From Trichoplax sp. H2 (taxonomy: Eukaryota; Placozoa; Uniplacotomia; Trichoplacea): 64,000 bases of DNA. Numbering within the stretch: position 1 is the first letter of the stretch; each line of letters opens with the position of its first letter. The notes beneath the pieces are model-generated. The model saw nothing but the letters and a program-made list of their open reading frames with translations. It made no database searches and had not been told where the DNA came from. The stretch is from the NCBI GenBank assembly GCA_003344405.1, contig NOWV01000030.1, positions 496,001-560,000 on the forward strand. The letters run 5' to 3'. The position numbers and the translations under genes were made by a program. Below are positions 13,362 through 26,899 of the stretch, piece after piece.

Positions 13362-13379
13362 ACTTTTTGAACTAGCTAC

Positions 13380-16300
13380 AATCAAAAGTATGCCTAAATT
13401 TCATAGAAGAAGCCCTGGACGGGACTGATCACTACGGGATGGACAGACATTTCCCCCTTCATCTCGTCAAAATACAGTCAGTACTGTAAAGTATTGTACC
13501 AACCACCTCGCTATAGCTCTGCAGTACTTCTTTAGTATGTAAACGGTCGATTTTGAATTGATTGATACTTACTTAATTAAGTCATGATTGAATCTTATTG
13601 TCTGTTACAAAGTTCTACTTGAAAACGTATTGATTCAAAAACAGCTATATAAGATCATAGACGCTATTTAAATTAGTACTAGTGATTTAGAAAACAGAGA
13701 TGGAAGATCCATACCACAGCAAGTTGCCATTTTTCGATAACAGATATACTGCACTGTAGACAGTACAGTATAGTTAGACAGTACAGTGCGATACTGCACT
13801 CCGTGTCCGTCTCATTTGGAAAGGAAAGTCCGTCTGTCTGAGGGTTGTGATCTGTCCACTGTGTCCAGTGAGTGTCCCGGCATTCTTCTAGTAGTCCAAG
13901 ACTGAGTAGTAAAAATTAAATTATGAATAAAAAACATGAAAAATACGATCATTATGGATCTTTCTAGATACGAGTATGAAGGTCTACAATAATATAAAGA
14001 AGCCATCAGTATTATAGAATAGGATCCGTAAATGAAATTATCCAATGTAAGGGTCACGTGGTAATAACTGATGCATATTGCCGAATAGGCGCCTGCACTT
14101 ACTGTTCACTGCAGCACTGTACCGTACAGTACTGAGTGAAATGTGGTATTATGTTGAGTAATTGCTAATTTCTATTAATGACATTCATAATTTTTCTTAC
14201 TTTTGCCTCGACGGAGTACTACAAAACGGCCATACTGTAAGCTACTCGAACTAGACGTACATACGTTCTTTGATGGCGGATACGCAGATCTCAGAATCTT
14301 CAATGATAGTAGGCTGTCTTAGAACTAATCAAAAATAAATGGCTGCATTATAATAGCTAGTCCTACTTGTCAAATACGAAACGCCTACAATAGATCAGCT
14401 CACAATATAATAATGAAATTCTATTGATAATAAATAAAAAATGGAAACTAGCCTCGATCAGTTATTTATATTCTGGTATAGAAAACATATACACCATAAT
14501 AAATATTAAATGAAGCAGCTATGCCTCACAATAATTTAATTTACTTGCTTTAGATACTACTGCACTCGTGTGAAGGTGTATAATGTCGCTATCTTATATT
14601 ACCTATATAACAACAGCAATGATCGAAAAACTATCTAGCGAGTAGAGCTCATGCTGTATATGAATATACAGTACGAGCATACTGGTATTTATTGTTGGAG
14701 TAAGGCCAATTGATCGTTTATGCTAATTCATTGTATTATAAATCTTGCTTTATTTTCGTTACTGATGAATGAAAATTTCAATTAGATGTCGGATAATAAT
14801 CTTGATCGTAATATAACGTTCGCGTACGTACAGTATAACAAATTGTAGTTATGAAATCACGGTATTAAATTTTTTAAACGTTTCAGAACTAATTCGTAAA
14901 ACTCGTACTGTAAGTACTCACAAGTAAATACTGATCAAAACTGTCAGCTATCGCTATTCTTAAGTCGAAATTAGTATAAATTTAAGGTCTACTTTAAACT
15001 ACATTAGAGTACGCATACAACATGACATTTACTATAAATATATAATCAGAATACGGTCTGACTTTGAACTCTCTTATACGTTAGATATCTAACTAGTACA
15101 TTCGGCCTTCCCCCCCCCCNNNNNNNNNNNNNNNNNNNNAAAAAAAAAAAATTAGTTTTACAATTCTGGATATGCTAACAATCTACGTATATAACATTAT
15201 TACCGTCACGATGCTCGTGACAGATGGCCAATGACCACATTGATATCATAATGGATAAGTTAAGGTCATAATGTGTTACAATTTTTTGTATTTGAATAAT
15301 ATATGTGCTTATCACAATTATCAATTGCCAGATATTGTTTAATATTGTCCCTTTCACCTACTTTAGTATTATCGTATAAGCGTATACATACCGCATATTA
15401 TAAGCTTGTATCATCTCATTTTGTTTATTTTGTAACACTATCTTGCACTATTCTTTTTATTAACACCGATAGTTTTATTCATATCATGAGTTAAGGCTGA
15501 TTTTGATAGATCATGAATTGATATCAGATGATTTTATAATATAATTTGTTAAGAAATCACACTCGTTTAGCACATCTTCCATTTTAATTAAAATAGAATG
15601 GTAAAAGAAATCAAAAGTGACCAGCAAATAATCATAATGTCTTCATAATGCTGAGATATCCTCTAAGTGGTAAGTGGTAGAGATCGCTTAATGTTCTTAA
15701 ATTATAAACTTGATATTAATTTAAATTTTTACCTTGAAGACCTATAATCAGGGGCAAATAAGTCTGCTACTGCTACGGTTGAACTAGAACGTGTTCAAAC
15801 CTAACCAGGGCTAGAAATTCAGGGATGGAAATATTTTAGAGAGATTGTACTATATTGAAAGATGTAACGATTACTTTTAAAGACACAAAATCGATGCATG
15901 CATGGTAACTAGTCTCAAAAATAAGAATTTACTAATACTTTAAAAATTAACCAGGACAGTAAACAATCGTGAAATATAGCATGGAATTAAAGGGAGAGAT
16001 AACATCTGCTAAATATATCTCAATATTATGATTATTCATAATTGAAGATTTCAGCCGTAATATGGTTAAAAGGTTACTTATTTACGATAGATAAAGAGGC
16101 AATATTAAATCTTAAATGTATAATTAATCGGGTAAAGCGAATAATCTTGCGATCGCTCTAAGCTACGAGGTAAAATTTTACTAGTGAGGTAGCAAAGGTA
16201 ATAGAATAGGCGTAAGTCACGATTACATATGTGTCTTCTGACAGCCAATCATTTATTTATTTGTCCTAAAAAATTGCACGTGTATTCGACCATATATACT

Positions 16301-16693
16301 ATACTACATAATGGGCCAGTGTTTTCTACTTTAAGTGACATGTTTTCATATTTTTAATGGATTAAGTAGCCATAACTATCATTGAAAAGGAATGAGCAAT
16401 GCAGTTACTGTACCTTAAACGGTATCTTAATTTATGGCGCTAACATATCGTAAGCCATTACTGTAGGTAGGGCATACAAAAGGAATACCTAACAATTTCC
16501 AATCTATCGCGGTTTTGCTCATCTTTGTTATTGAAAGGTTTCTCATCCACTGCCATAATAAATTGGGTTATTATCTAATCGTATTGATCAATTTAATCGA
16601 AATGCGCAGAAAATCAGACATTATTTAATCCTGATTACATGGACGAAGTCGTATAGTTATGGTACTGCTATTCGTTGTTCTAATCGATTCGCT
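13380..16693. other. Gene-poor spacer with assembly gap
   Basis: No coding exon was recognised. Scattered CAGTA/TACTG runs continue to about 14.14 kb. The assembly gap lies inside. Confidence 0.45.
15110..15152. other. Assembly gap (20 N) between poly-C and poly-A
   Basis: A C run ends at 15119, Ns fill 15120-15139, then an A run follows. The homopolymers at both edges suggest low-quality read ends. True gap size is unknown. Confidence 0.97.
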
Positions 16694-17824
16694 TTAGTGT
16701 TGTTTATTATAAGTAAGGTAATTATACCCTTTATCAAAAGATTTTTCATTCACTGCTTTAGTAATATTGATGCTGATGTGATTTGTGTGGATAAAGTTGC
16801 TGTTTTCCAAGTTACTCATTGATAGGTGCATGGCATCTTGATGTTGACGACGACAGCATGTCGCTATCATGTCTTGACGAAGACTTTTATTAAAAATAAG
16901 ATAAACAATTGGATTGATAAAAGCAGTTAACATGATGGGCACGGTAGAAAATCCTGCAATAGTTCCTTCAAAAATTTTACCACTTGCTCTTAATGACATA
17001 AAATTGGCACCAGTATAGATGAGACCTAATGTTGTAGCCCAATATGGCCACGTTGCTAAGATAAAAATGACTGTAATACCAATTATTAAACGTATTGCTG
17101 ATTTTCTCATTTCCTTATAAGCTCGCCGTTGTTCTTGTGTACTTACTCCAGGTCGAGTCATATTTTTTAATTTACTGATGACTTGGCAGTAGAAAATTAA
17201 AATCACAATGATTGGTAAGAGATAAAAGATAATTATGATCATGGTATAAATAACTTGAACACTGACTAAACCTAGTTTGTATGATAAATCACAAGTAAAT
17301 GGGAAATAAGGGTCTACGATAGTTGTCACCGATATTAATACTCCAACAATTGTACCAAGAAGCCATGATAAAATAATGTAATATTTAATTCTTCGATTAT
17401 GACTTCTTTCATTCGACAACGGAGTTATAATTCTTTTGTAGCGATCATAGCTTATAAAAGTTAATGTAACTATGGAGGTACCATAATTTGTACCAATTAA
17501 GAAAAAGGAAATATGGCAGTTAACAGACATAACTAATATCGGTAATGATATTTTAATGTAAATAAATTGTAAGATACCGAAAAATAATAACGAAAGGCTA
17601 TATAAAAGATCAGCAACAGCTAAGTTAGCTATTAATATAAATGATGCTACGTGCATTCGTTTAATATACCAAACAGTAACAATAGTCCATGTTTGAAATA
17701 TAATTCCAATAATACCACAAATCATAGTAATAATAGCAAATAGGCCATAAGATTGCTGAATTTGTTGTAATTGTATGGGGTTAGTTGAATTTGTTAATGC
17801 CGATGCTGCAGCTTGTATTTCCAT
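16694..17824 (-). CDS. Class A (rhodopsin-like) GPCR, intronless, copy 1
   Basis: Seven-helix receptor of 376 residues in one exon; ligand unknown. Seen: Asn sites in a short N-terminus, TM1 about 28-52, TM2 with LAVAD (68-72), Cys103 at the top of TM3 paired by position with Cys178 in loop 2, the DRY motif at 127-129, TM4 around W154, TM5 with P204, TM6 with TWP at 258-260, TM7 with NPIVY at 304-308, then helix 8 and a CC pair (323-324) suited to palmitoylation. Two normally conserved residues differ: TM1 has FQTW in place of the GN motif, and TM6 has Thr where the CWxP tryptophan sits, with Trp shifted one place. It is closely similar to the receptor at 25490-26626, so they are paralogues. 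Class assignment is firm; subfamily is not. Confidence 0.9.
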   Translation of the reverse strand: MEIQAAASALTNSTNPIQLQQIQQSYGLFAIITMICGIIGIIFQTWTIVTVWYIKRMHVASFILIANLAVADLLYSLSLLFFGILQFIYIKISLPILVMSVNCHISFFLIGTNYGTSIVTLTFISYDRYKRIITPLSNERSHNRRIKYYIILSWLLGTIVGVLISVTTIVDPYFPFTCDLSYKLGLVSVQVIYTMIIIIFYLLPIIVILIFYCQVISKLKNMTRPGVSTQEQRRAYKEMRKSAIRLIIGITVIFILATWPYWATTLGLIYTGANFMSLRASGKIFEGTIAGFSTVPIMLTAFINPIVYLIFNKSLRQDMIATCCRRQHQDAMHLSMSNLENSNFIHTNHISINITKAVNEKSFDKGYNYLTYNKQH

Positions 17825-20800
17825 ATTTTTGGGGAATTTAATTTTTGGTAGTAATAACGATAATCTGATCTACCTAAATGATCGGTATAAAGAAAATCTG
17901 TAAACTGCATTGATTTATAGTACCATCAATTCCTTTTGTAGATATCATCAGGCCATTGTTTAAAGATGAACTAATACATTATGAGCAATTCATGAACAAC
18001 TGTTTAATTATTAATCAATACGTTGAATAAGTCGTAATAACGTCTGAGATTGGATCAAGGAAAAACCAATGTCAATGCACTATATTAATATTGTCAATGT
18101 TATGCAAGAATAGCAAATAGATCATTCAGTTCTCATTTAAGTTTTAATCTTATTTTTTATATACTAGCATTCGTTTTAAGTTATTCTATATTAAAAATAT
18201 TAGAAAACCAAAAATGAAATGATAACAGTTAGTGCAAAGTAATTTTAATCTTCTAGCAGTTTATAATGCATGCCAATACTCTAAATATGTTATAAATTTG
18301 ACTGTAATGATTAAGGATACTAAGATGTAAGAGAGTGTATTTTTATTAAAATATCTAAACTTTTATAATCCGTGTAGCATACTACTGTAAATCATTTGAT
18401 TTGAGCTAATCGAAATGATATTTATTACCGGTTTCATCGATTGAGGTATGTTTCCATTTCAACGTACAGAATATAATACGACTATTAATAAAAATATACC
18501 TTTAACGATAAATATGATATTCCTGCATGCTTATCAAATCTGTCAATCATTAAAAGTTGAGGATAAGCAAGGGATTTTATTCAAGGAATCAAATTAAGCA
18601 TTATAAATTGTTCTGGCTTGGATACTACTCGTATTGTAACCACTATAGATTATAATCATTCCTTTATAACGGATTGATTTAAATAAGAAAATTCAATTAT
18701 ATCTATTTCTACTTCAGCATAATACGAAATGTCATAGGATAATAAAAAGCAGAGAATTTTCTCAATTGTCGTAGTAAAAATTAGATAGTTATTTTCGTCT
18801 AGTCAATTAGTCGTTAAATAGTGGTGATAACCAAAAAGCATTTTTATACAAGAAATGAAATCAAGCATTACGGATAGTTGTGATATTGGTGTAATAACGA
18901 ATGAAAAGAATTATTGATCTATAATTATAATAATAGATATTTCAATGAGATGATTTAGTTTCAATTTAGTTGGAATCAAAGATAATGTTTGTAATAACTT
19001 CATTGTTAATGTTATACTTGTGCAAATAAAACTATCCAATAACTTTGAAGAGTGATTATTAATTAGATGATATACAAAAGTTCATTTTATGTCAATTATC
19101 AATCAGGTTGGTCTATTCATAATTTTATATGGCGTTTATAATTTATATATAGAAGATTTTCCCATTACATAACGGTGACTAAATTTATATTTAAGGTTCT
19201 GTATTTTCATTTTGCTTTCAATCTTAAGTATCGCATATTATATACGTGTACTCAATGCATCTTTATCACCGTTAATAAAGTTGTAAATCACACTGTTCTT
19301 TTATTAAGGGAAATATAGTGAGCATATCACCATAAAATCAGTCTTGCATACATGTTACTAGCGTGCTTTTCCTATTCAATTTTACAAGATTGCCCTAGTA
19401 AAAGTAACTGATAATAAATTAAGCTAGAGTAGGGTACGATCAATATTTTATTTTGATGTAAGACATGCTATTGGATGTTAGATCTGGCTACTTGTTAATC
19501 GCAATTACGGTCAGAATGATAGTATTCCCGAATAATTTTAATAATGAAAATACACTAGATAATAATAACTACACATTGATGCTGAAAAGCAGACAGTTTT
19601 ATTCCTTTCAGTCTAAAGTTACTTTAATTTAGAGCTAAAGAATTTTTATTAGTGGTTTATTAATAATATCTAGGTCTGTCTTATTCTTCAATTGTTTAGC
19701 CTATTCAGATTATTTTACGAATTTATAGCATGATATGTTAATAACTGATTTACACCAAACTTACAAAAAAAATTAATTATTTCATTTAGGTAAGATTACT
19801 TAGAACGTATAGCGTAATTCTTATGAATAAAATGTTGAAAATTCATAAAATTTTAGATTGATTTAATAGCCTATTGTTTTGAGCTACATTGTGAAGCGAT
19901 TTCAATGAAAGTCTGAGGTAATGATGATATTTCATGCCTGCTATTAATTAATTTTAGATAAATGTATAATCATTTTGTAGGGATTGCTGTTATCTGTGAG
20001 TAAAATTGATTTGATTTAATAGTGTAGGAGTTGTTTGCCGCCATGTATAAGTTACTAGACCTGTAATTATTATTTCTAGCCACTTATTATACTAAGGTTG
20101 GTTATTGGCTGTATAACGTAGAATAAGATACGTTACTTCTATATCAATTTCTTTAAAACTAATCCCTTAAAAGTATAAAACTCTCAAGTTTTATTCATGA
20201 TCATGGAATATTTCTTAACAAGCTAGTGCATTTTTTGCTAATATGCTTATGATCAGTTAGTATTTATGTGCAGCACTATCGAGAGATTTGATTCGTTATC
20301 ATCGTGTATTTGTTTCTCATTGCGATATTAAAACTGCTTATTACATTCATGGTGCTTATTCTTGCATTGTAGGATTAATTTTTGAATATATAGTTTGTAC
20401 TTCTAATGATCAATTTCCTGCTGATAAAATGTAACAGTAGCTTTGATACAAAAAATAGTGAAAAGTATTATGCTATAATTGTGGTATCCGCTTTAAATTC
20501 TAATTTCAGGTAAATTTTTAGAATATTTGTATTCGCATTTTCTAGAGGCTCTAATATATCAACTATTCCATACTATATATACCTTAATTTTATTTTTATC
20601 TCAACAAACTTTACCAGTTCGGCTATTTTCCTTAAATTTTGTAATCGACTTTAAACTTGAGAATATCTCTATGGTACCAAAATATTTTGACGTTATTAAA
20701 TTATTAATACTTCACAAATGTAACTAAATTGGAATAAAGAATATATTTTAATTTATTATTTTTTAGCATATTTCAATAAAATCATTCTATTTATTGTTCT

Positions 20801-23470
20801 CTGATTAAATTTTCCTACTTTATTATAATATATCCGATAAAAATGATTTATTTCTGATAGTATTTTTTGCTTTATATCCTATAATCAAGAAGATAGTAAT
20901 TCAGAAGGTTTCCATCCTATATTGGTATATCATAGGTTGAATAAATGAAGATGCCGATACATTAATGCTTCTATTAATAGCACTGATTCTCAGGGCGATT
21001 GAATAATTCATGCTGCGAATTGAGCTTCAGATGCGGAATGTAACTGGGTGGGTACATATTGGGTGCAGTATTTTCGTCTGATACAATTGAAATTTCGAGC
21101 TTCGTTTCTTAATGTGATAAATAACTGCAATCACTGGATTTTAACCATAAGTTCAGCAATCTATCAATTTAAGATTTGAGCTATAAAAAAATAGAGCAAA
21201 TTCCAAATGCAATACACACTGATCAATACTGCAATAAACTTTGAAAGTTACGTTCATAACGGCTAAGTCTTTAGGAAAAGAATCCATTTTCTTTCTCTCA
21301 AAATAAGAACACAGTTGAAAGGGGCTAAGATACACCGTATAAATGACTTTAACTCTGGAATATCAATTTCATATAACTTATACAAAACAAAATCAATCAA
21401 TCGTATACTATTTTGCAGTGCCTTAAGCAAGAATTAGAAATAGTATCGCCATACAGTCAAGAATAGTACTTTATATAACTGTCGTATGTTACGGCCTTTT
21501 ATACAGTTAATAGCAGTATTACAAATGCCATGCATCATATCAGTCATAACCTATCATTACTGTACTTTATTAAGCACAATCGACTATGATATATCATATT
21601 TTATTTCATATCACGCTTGCAAATCATGAGTACTACTATACGAGTAATTTACTGAAATAACTAAAATAACTAAGTATTTTCTGTATTTCATGCAAAAATT
21701 TATACCTTACATTTTGTAGATCAAAGACATTAATTATGAAGCAGTTTACGCAGGGGAATATTCCTGTAAGATTACAAAAGAACTGTGTGCTAGCTAGTGC
21801 TAGCTCGATAGAACATCGATATATAATATTCAATGGCTGAATATCTGATTTTATGTATGTGTTATTCCCAGCATGAATATCATGACGTTTTTAGTAGCGT
21901 TTGGTAATATCAAATTTTCTTTTACTGTGAGTGCATGGCAATGTTATCTCCTTATTTCATTTCCTATTTGCATAGGATATCATCGATAAGGCTGCCTTAT
22001 TTTTAATTTAAATTTCTTGATAACGATTTGTATTTACAGTGATAATTTTATCAATACCATAAGCGCATGATTTTAATAGTTTGCCCCTGTTATACGTAAA
22101 TCTGTTCGGAAACCAGGTGTACTTGAGATTAATATAGCAAAATTTGTTTTACTATACTACAAAATGACTAAATTAATTGCAATTATTGTAAAATTACGCT
22201 CGCAGGCTAATATTAGATTAAGTAATAAAACATTATATCATATAATTTTAGTCATATTTACTTCAGCGTTTTTATAGAATAGTCGAACAGTATGATTTGC
22301 CATTTTATTTGCATTATATTAAAAACTACTATTCTAGTATTGTACTGATAAATCAGATTTTAATTTCTAATATCTACCTATAGCTTTGGCATACTATGAA
22401 TCTAGGCTATTAATGGATACTTAGCGATGATATTTGACCTTACTTCTCACGATATTGTTTCCGTCTTCGGGCTAATTTAGATTATGCTTGAACTATTCTT
22501 TTAGCAATAACATCAAGTTATCTATTTTAAATTTACACTTTTTTAATAAGATTTACTGTTAATTTTATTGCAGATCATAACAGGATGTATGAAATATAAC
22601 ATTATTCAATGCTAGAAGCAATCTGTTAATAATAGCATAAAATTAATAATTATATTATAGACAGTTATTAATATTAGGAAATGGATAATTTTCTGAATTC
22701 ACAATTCAAAGGGTACTCATATTTTTATATGAGCGTTATTAATTGATGATTAGAAATATGAACATGTTCACCAAATGGAAAGTGTCTGCTTGATTTTCAA
22801 GTGATATTTTATATTATCTAAACATGGACTATTTTGGAATCATTTTCAGTAAGGAATTATTTAGTGATAAAAGGAAAGGTAATATAGAAATTTGCAGATA
22901 GTTGTATCAGGGCTCCTAGCTTGTACGGTTATACCATATAGTAAATTATCAGTATTTCCTAATCTAATCAATTTTGAAATTGTGTCACTTACCTAGTTAA
23001 AAGTTAATGTAATATATAAGCGATCATGCACAGGTGAAGATGAAGAAGTGAAATATACGCTTAAATTTGTGCACACATTTGGTATAAAGCTGCGAATTCT
23101 TACTAACGGGTCTGTATGCATTTGATCAAAAGTAAGATTAAAAATCCTTTTCTAATATATACTGGGGTAGCTGTCCCGTTAACAGATGGTGATCAACATT
23201 GAATATATTTTATTATTTAATCATTTGGATTACACTGTCTGCTAGAGTATTATAATACTTAATGTTTTTAGACTAAATTTACAGAAGGTTTTTGATATGT
23301 AGTAGTTTGAATATGACGGATTTGCCCGCTTCCTTTGAGGAAGTGAGTTGCAGAGTATTAATACAATTAGTAATAGTAGTTACTGTTTAGACTCATGTGA
23401 TATATACCAATCACGAGATTCCAAATTTTAGAAAAATAAGGGCTTTATTGAATCTTATACAAAGATTAAC
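17825..23470. other. Long gene-poor spacer
   Basis: Over 5 kb of very AT-rich DNA between the two GPCR genes. Short open frames near 20.5, 21.2 and 21.7 kb lack family resemblance and credible splice context. I see no gene. Confidence 0.45.
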
Positions 23471-23529
23471 TACACAGCTCTACTCTAGCCGAATACTACT
23501 TCTAAAGACTTCTAGAACGAACTAACAGA

Positions 23530-23975
23530 ATAATCTAAAGTTGCATGCTTTTATACTTTCCGTAGCATTCGCAGCTACAATCCGCATGGCAACCTTTTAC
23601 CTTATTTTACACATAGTTAAATTATTCTTAGTAAGACTATTCTACTGCGGACCATCATTAATCCAATATGGATACGACTACAGTACTTACGTAGACATTA
23701 TTCACACCAGCCAAAGTACAATGAATTAACCATACCCTAATATATGATTTACAGTTCTATTTTTACCTATAGCCATATTAGTAACTCAACAGCTTACTGT
23801 ATATAGTCATCTGTACTCTAGCATAGAGTCTCTACCACTACAGTCTATAGTTACAGCTACCAAATATCTCTTAGGATAAATATCTACTGTACATTATACT
23901 ACACATGGCTAACAGTCTACAATCACAATACTAAGTTACATTACAACTCACAATATGCGTATGCATTTATTTTAA
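23530..23975 (+). other. C-rich compositional island, possible organelle-derived fragment
   Basis: About 450 bases with many C-ending and A-ending codons, unlike the T/A-rich flanks. The frame at 23541-23726 encodes a hydrophobic 62-residue stretch and continues past a few stops as hydrophobic sequence; one TGA would read as Trp in the mitochondrial code. Segments faintly resemble cytochrome b helices (a His-rich helix followed by RLFYCG). A decayed nuclear mitochondrial insertion is a weak hypothesis. It could simply be unusual spacer DNA. Confidence 0.25.
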
Positions 23976-25489
23976 ACAGTTATTATTAGGCTGAGGGTAA
24001 ATGAATGTTGTATGACGCTTAATTGCCTTTAAAATATCCAATATACATTGGACAGCATTATATTGCTTTAAATAAAAGTGCTGCTGCAATAATTTTGATA
24101 TTTTGAAATATTTATGAACTAACTACTATATATCCATGTTTTATATCCATAAATCTGAAAATTACAGTACATAGTGCGAATATGTCCTGTCAAAATTATT
24201 ATTGATCACATTTTTCAACTTCTTGCAGATCACTAAATTATGTGAAAGCTATACTTATTAAATTCAGTTGTATCTATACAGTTATAGTTATTTTCTCGAA
24301 ATAAGATAATAGCAGACAGAAAAAATACTTTATCTCATAAATTATCTGACAGGATTGGCTAATTGATTAATCATTATTGCGTTCTGTCGTATCAGCATTG
24401 TTGTTAAAAACATTGTATTTTTTTAATTAATTAATATGTGATTATATCGATTGATTAGCTCGTGTTTTTAAGATTAGATTCCTTCATTAATGCGCTGTGA
24501 TAACGGATAAATTATATAGTATATAACATATATACGAATATCTGAAAGATTAGGATTTAAATTTAATTGATGGACGATTCTCTTCATACAAAATCTTTTT
24601 CCACACGAGACTATGAAAGAAATTAGCATCACATTGCTAACAGTATATATATAGACCTTTTAAATTCTAGACGATTTTGTCCTCTCTTGCTATTTGTACT
24701 ATATACTATTTAAAAGTAAAAGGTATTTATAAATTTAATTGGGTAAATTTATAAAAATATGTTTGCTACAAGTAGAATATTAATTACTTGTATAATTAGT
24801 TTATTAATTGCTAATTTATATTAATATTTTTAAGTTACTTAAAAGAGAATAAAATAAATTGGATCAAGTAGATAATATTAAAAACTCAGTAATTTTAATA
24901 ATTTGAGACGATTAACAAGCAGTATAGACCAAAATGTTTAGGAAATTTCAAAGCTTTATTTAGATAATATGTTGAACAAAGTTGAAAATAACAGCATCAT
25001 TCACAAATATTATGTTAACAAAATAGGATTACATTTCTACATATGAAATAGAAGCTTAGAACGCGGAAAATAAACACTTAGGACACAACTACCAACGTAA
25101 GTTTAAAATTTCGCACATAAGTGTTATTAAATTCTATGTGTTTTGTGGGGCTCTGCGACAAGGTAATAATGTTTCCGCAATACTTATGGACATGAAATAT
25201 GCACTAAGAAAGCGACTAAAATTGAATCCAGTTACTATATTACTAGAAATTTCGAAAGGTAATCGTAAAATTATTTCCAACACTTATACAAGTGAAATAT
25301 GAAAGAATATTTCTCTGCAACAATTCTAATTCGAGTTTGCAAAATACTATAGGTATTTAGTGCAGTAAATATATACACTTTCGCGTATATTTGCGCTAGC
25401 CTGGAAAGGAATAGTCAGTTTACTATTATTAAATTATTACCATATAGCCATATCCACTACGGTTAGTTCTTCAATTGCAAGCAATCATT
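23976..25489. other. Spacer downstream of GPCR copy 2
   Basis: AT-rich, no exon seen. It is the 3' side of the minus-strand receptor gene. Confidence 0.4.
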
Positions 25490-26626
25490 CTATGCATTTA
25501 ATAAACTGATTGATGCTTTATCGTGTGACACATACTTAATATTAGTATTTGTTGTCGATGCTGTGCGCGTCATAATTATAATTTGATTTTTAGAACTGTA
25601 GGTTCTTCTCATTAGTAATGGGAGGCTGGCATGCCATGGACACCGTAGTATGGCTAGCATATCATGACGGAGGCTTTTATTGAATATCAGATATAAAGGC
25701 GGATAGATAAATGCAGTTAACATGATGGGTACACTTGCAAATCCTGCTATGCTTGCTTCAAGAATCTTACCACTAGCGCGCAATGAAACAAAAGTATCTC
25801 CAGTATAAACTAATCCTAGCGATGATACCCAGTAAGGCCAAGTAACAATAATGAAGATAGCAGTAACCGCAATAATTAGTCTTATGGCTGAATGTTTTGA
25901 TTCATTATGGTTTCGCAATTGCTCTTTGTTATTAATTCCTGGACGTGATAAATGTCGTAGTCGATGGATTAATTTGCTGTAGCATATCAATATGACAATA
26001 ACAGGTATAACATAAAATGCTAAAGTTAAAAATGTATAGATCGCTTGCGTACCAGCTAAACCAACATTATACGATACATCACAGGTAAACGGAAAATTAG
26101 GATCAACTCCTGTTGTTAAAGCTAATAGCATACCTACTAAAATACCTAGTAGCCAGGAAGTGATGAGGTAGTAAACAATTCTTCTCTTACTGCGGCATTC
26201 ACTCGATAATGGCGAGATGATTTTGTAATAACGATCGTAACTAATAAATGTTAACGTTATAATCGATGTACCGTAATTCATACCAATTAAGAAAAATGAA
26301 ATATAACAATTAACAACCATAACCATTAAAATCGGAGAAGTTGTGATATACATCAGCTGCAGCACACCGTAAAAGAATAACGAAATGCTATACATAAGAT
26401 CAGCAACAGCTAAATTTCCCATTAATATGAATGATGCAACATGCATTCGTTTCGTTAGCCATACTGTAATGATAACCCAAGTTTGAAATAGCACACCAAT
26501 ACACCCTACAATAATACCTAATATTGCAAAAAGTGAATAAGACTGCAAGATATCTCGTAATGTTACGCTTGCGTTTGAATGCTGTGAAATATTTTCATTC
26601 GATTGATAAGGCAGTTTAGTAGTCAT
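25490..26626 (-). CDS. Class A (rhodopsin-like) GPCR, intronless, copy 2
   Basis: Single-exon receptor of 378 residues, paralogous to the one at 16694-17824 and colinear with it from TM1 to helix 8. Seen: LAVAD in TM2, a TM3 Cys107 with loop-2 Cys182, the DRY motif at 131-133, P208 in TM5, TWP at 262-264 in TM6 and the helix-8 start FNKSLR. TM1 again has FQTW instead of the GN motif. TM7 reads YPPLY (308-312) where copy 1 has NPIVY, so the NPxxY asparagine is Tyr; the codon is TAT, one base from AAT. The start ATG is the first in frame, and the N-terminus has several NxS/T sites. The receptor may be functional with altered activation, or constrained only for ligand binding. Confidence 0.88.
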   Translation of the reverse strand: MTTKLPYQSNENISQHSNASVTLRDILQSYSLFAILGIIVGCIGVLFQTWVIITVWLTKRMHVASFILMGNLAVADLMYSISLFFYGVLQLMYITTSPILMVMVVNCYISFFLIGMNYGTSIITLTFISYDRYYKIISPLSSECRSKRRIVYYLITSWLLGILVGMLLALTTGVDPNFPFTCDVSYNVGLAGTQAIYTFLTLAFYVIPVIVILICYSKLIHRLRHLSRPGINNKEQLRNHNESKHSAIRLIIAVTAIFIIVTWPYWVSSLGLVYTGDTFVSLRASGKILEASIAGFASVPIMLTAFIYPPLYLIFNKSLRHDMLAILRCPWHASLPLLMRRTYSSKNQIIIMTRTASTTNTNIKYVSHDKASISLLNA

Positions 26627-26899
26627 TTTTATAATTATAAAATGGCTCTCGCTATGGAGACAATAAGCTATTTTTTTCTGAAAAAATTATTCTAAATGCT
26701 GAAATAAAATTGAAAAATTGATATTTATAGATGAGCTTGCCTAATTATTATTAAATATAACTATGAAATCTCTAACCCTATACGGAAATATCATAGTTAT
26801 TAATTATATTGCAGTTCCTGTCATTGTTTCATAATAGAAAAAAGACGGCTATTGTTCATTGATCTAATTACTTGATCATTATTAATTTATTATCGCTAC

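Noticed and set aside
20527-20727. 66-codon hydrophobic frame on the plus strand
   Set aside because: Leu/Ile/Phe-rich frames are expected in AT-rich DNA; no partner exons or motif.
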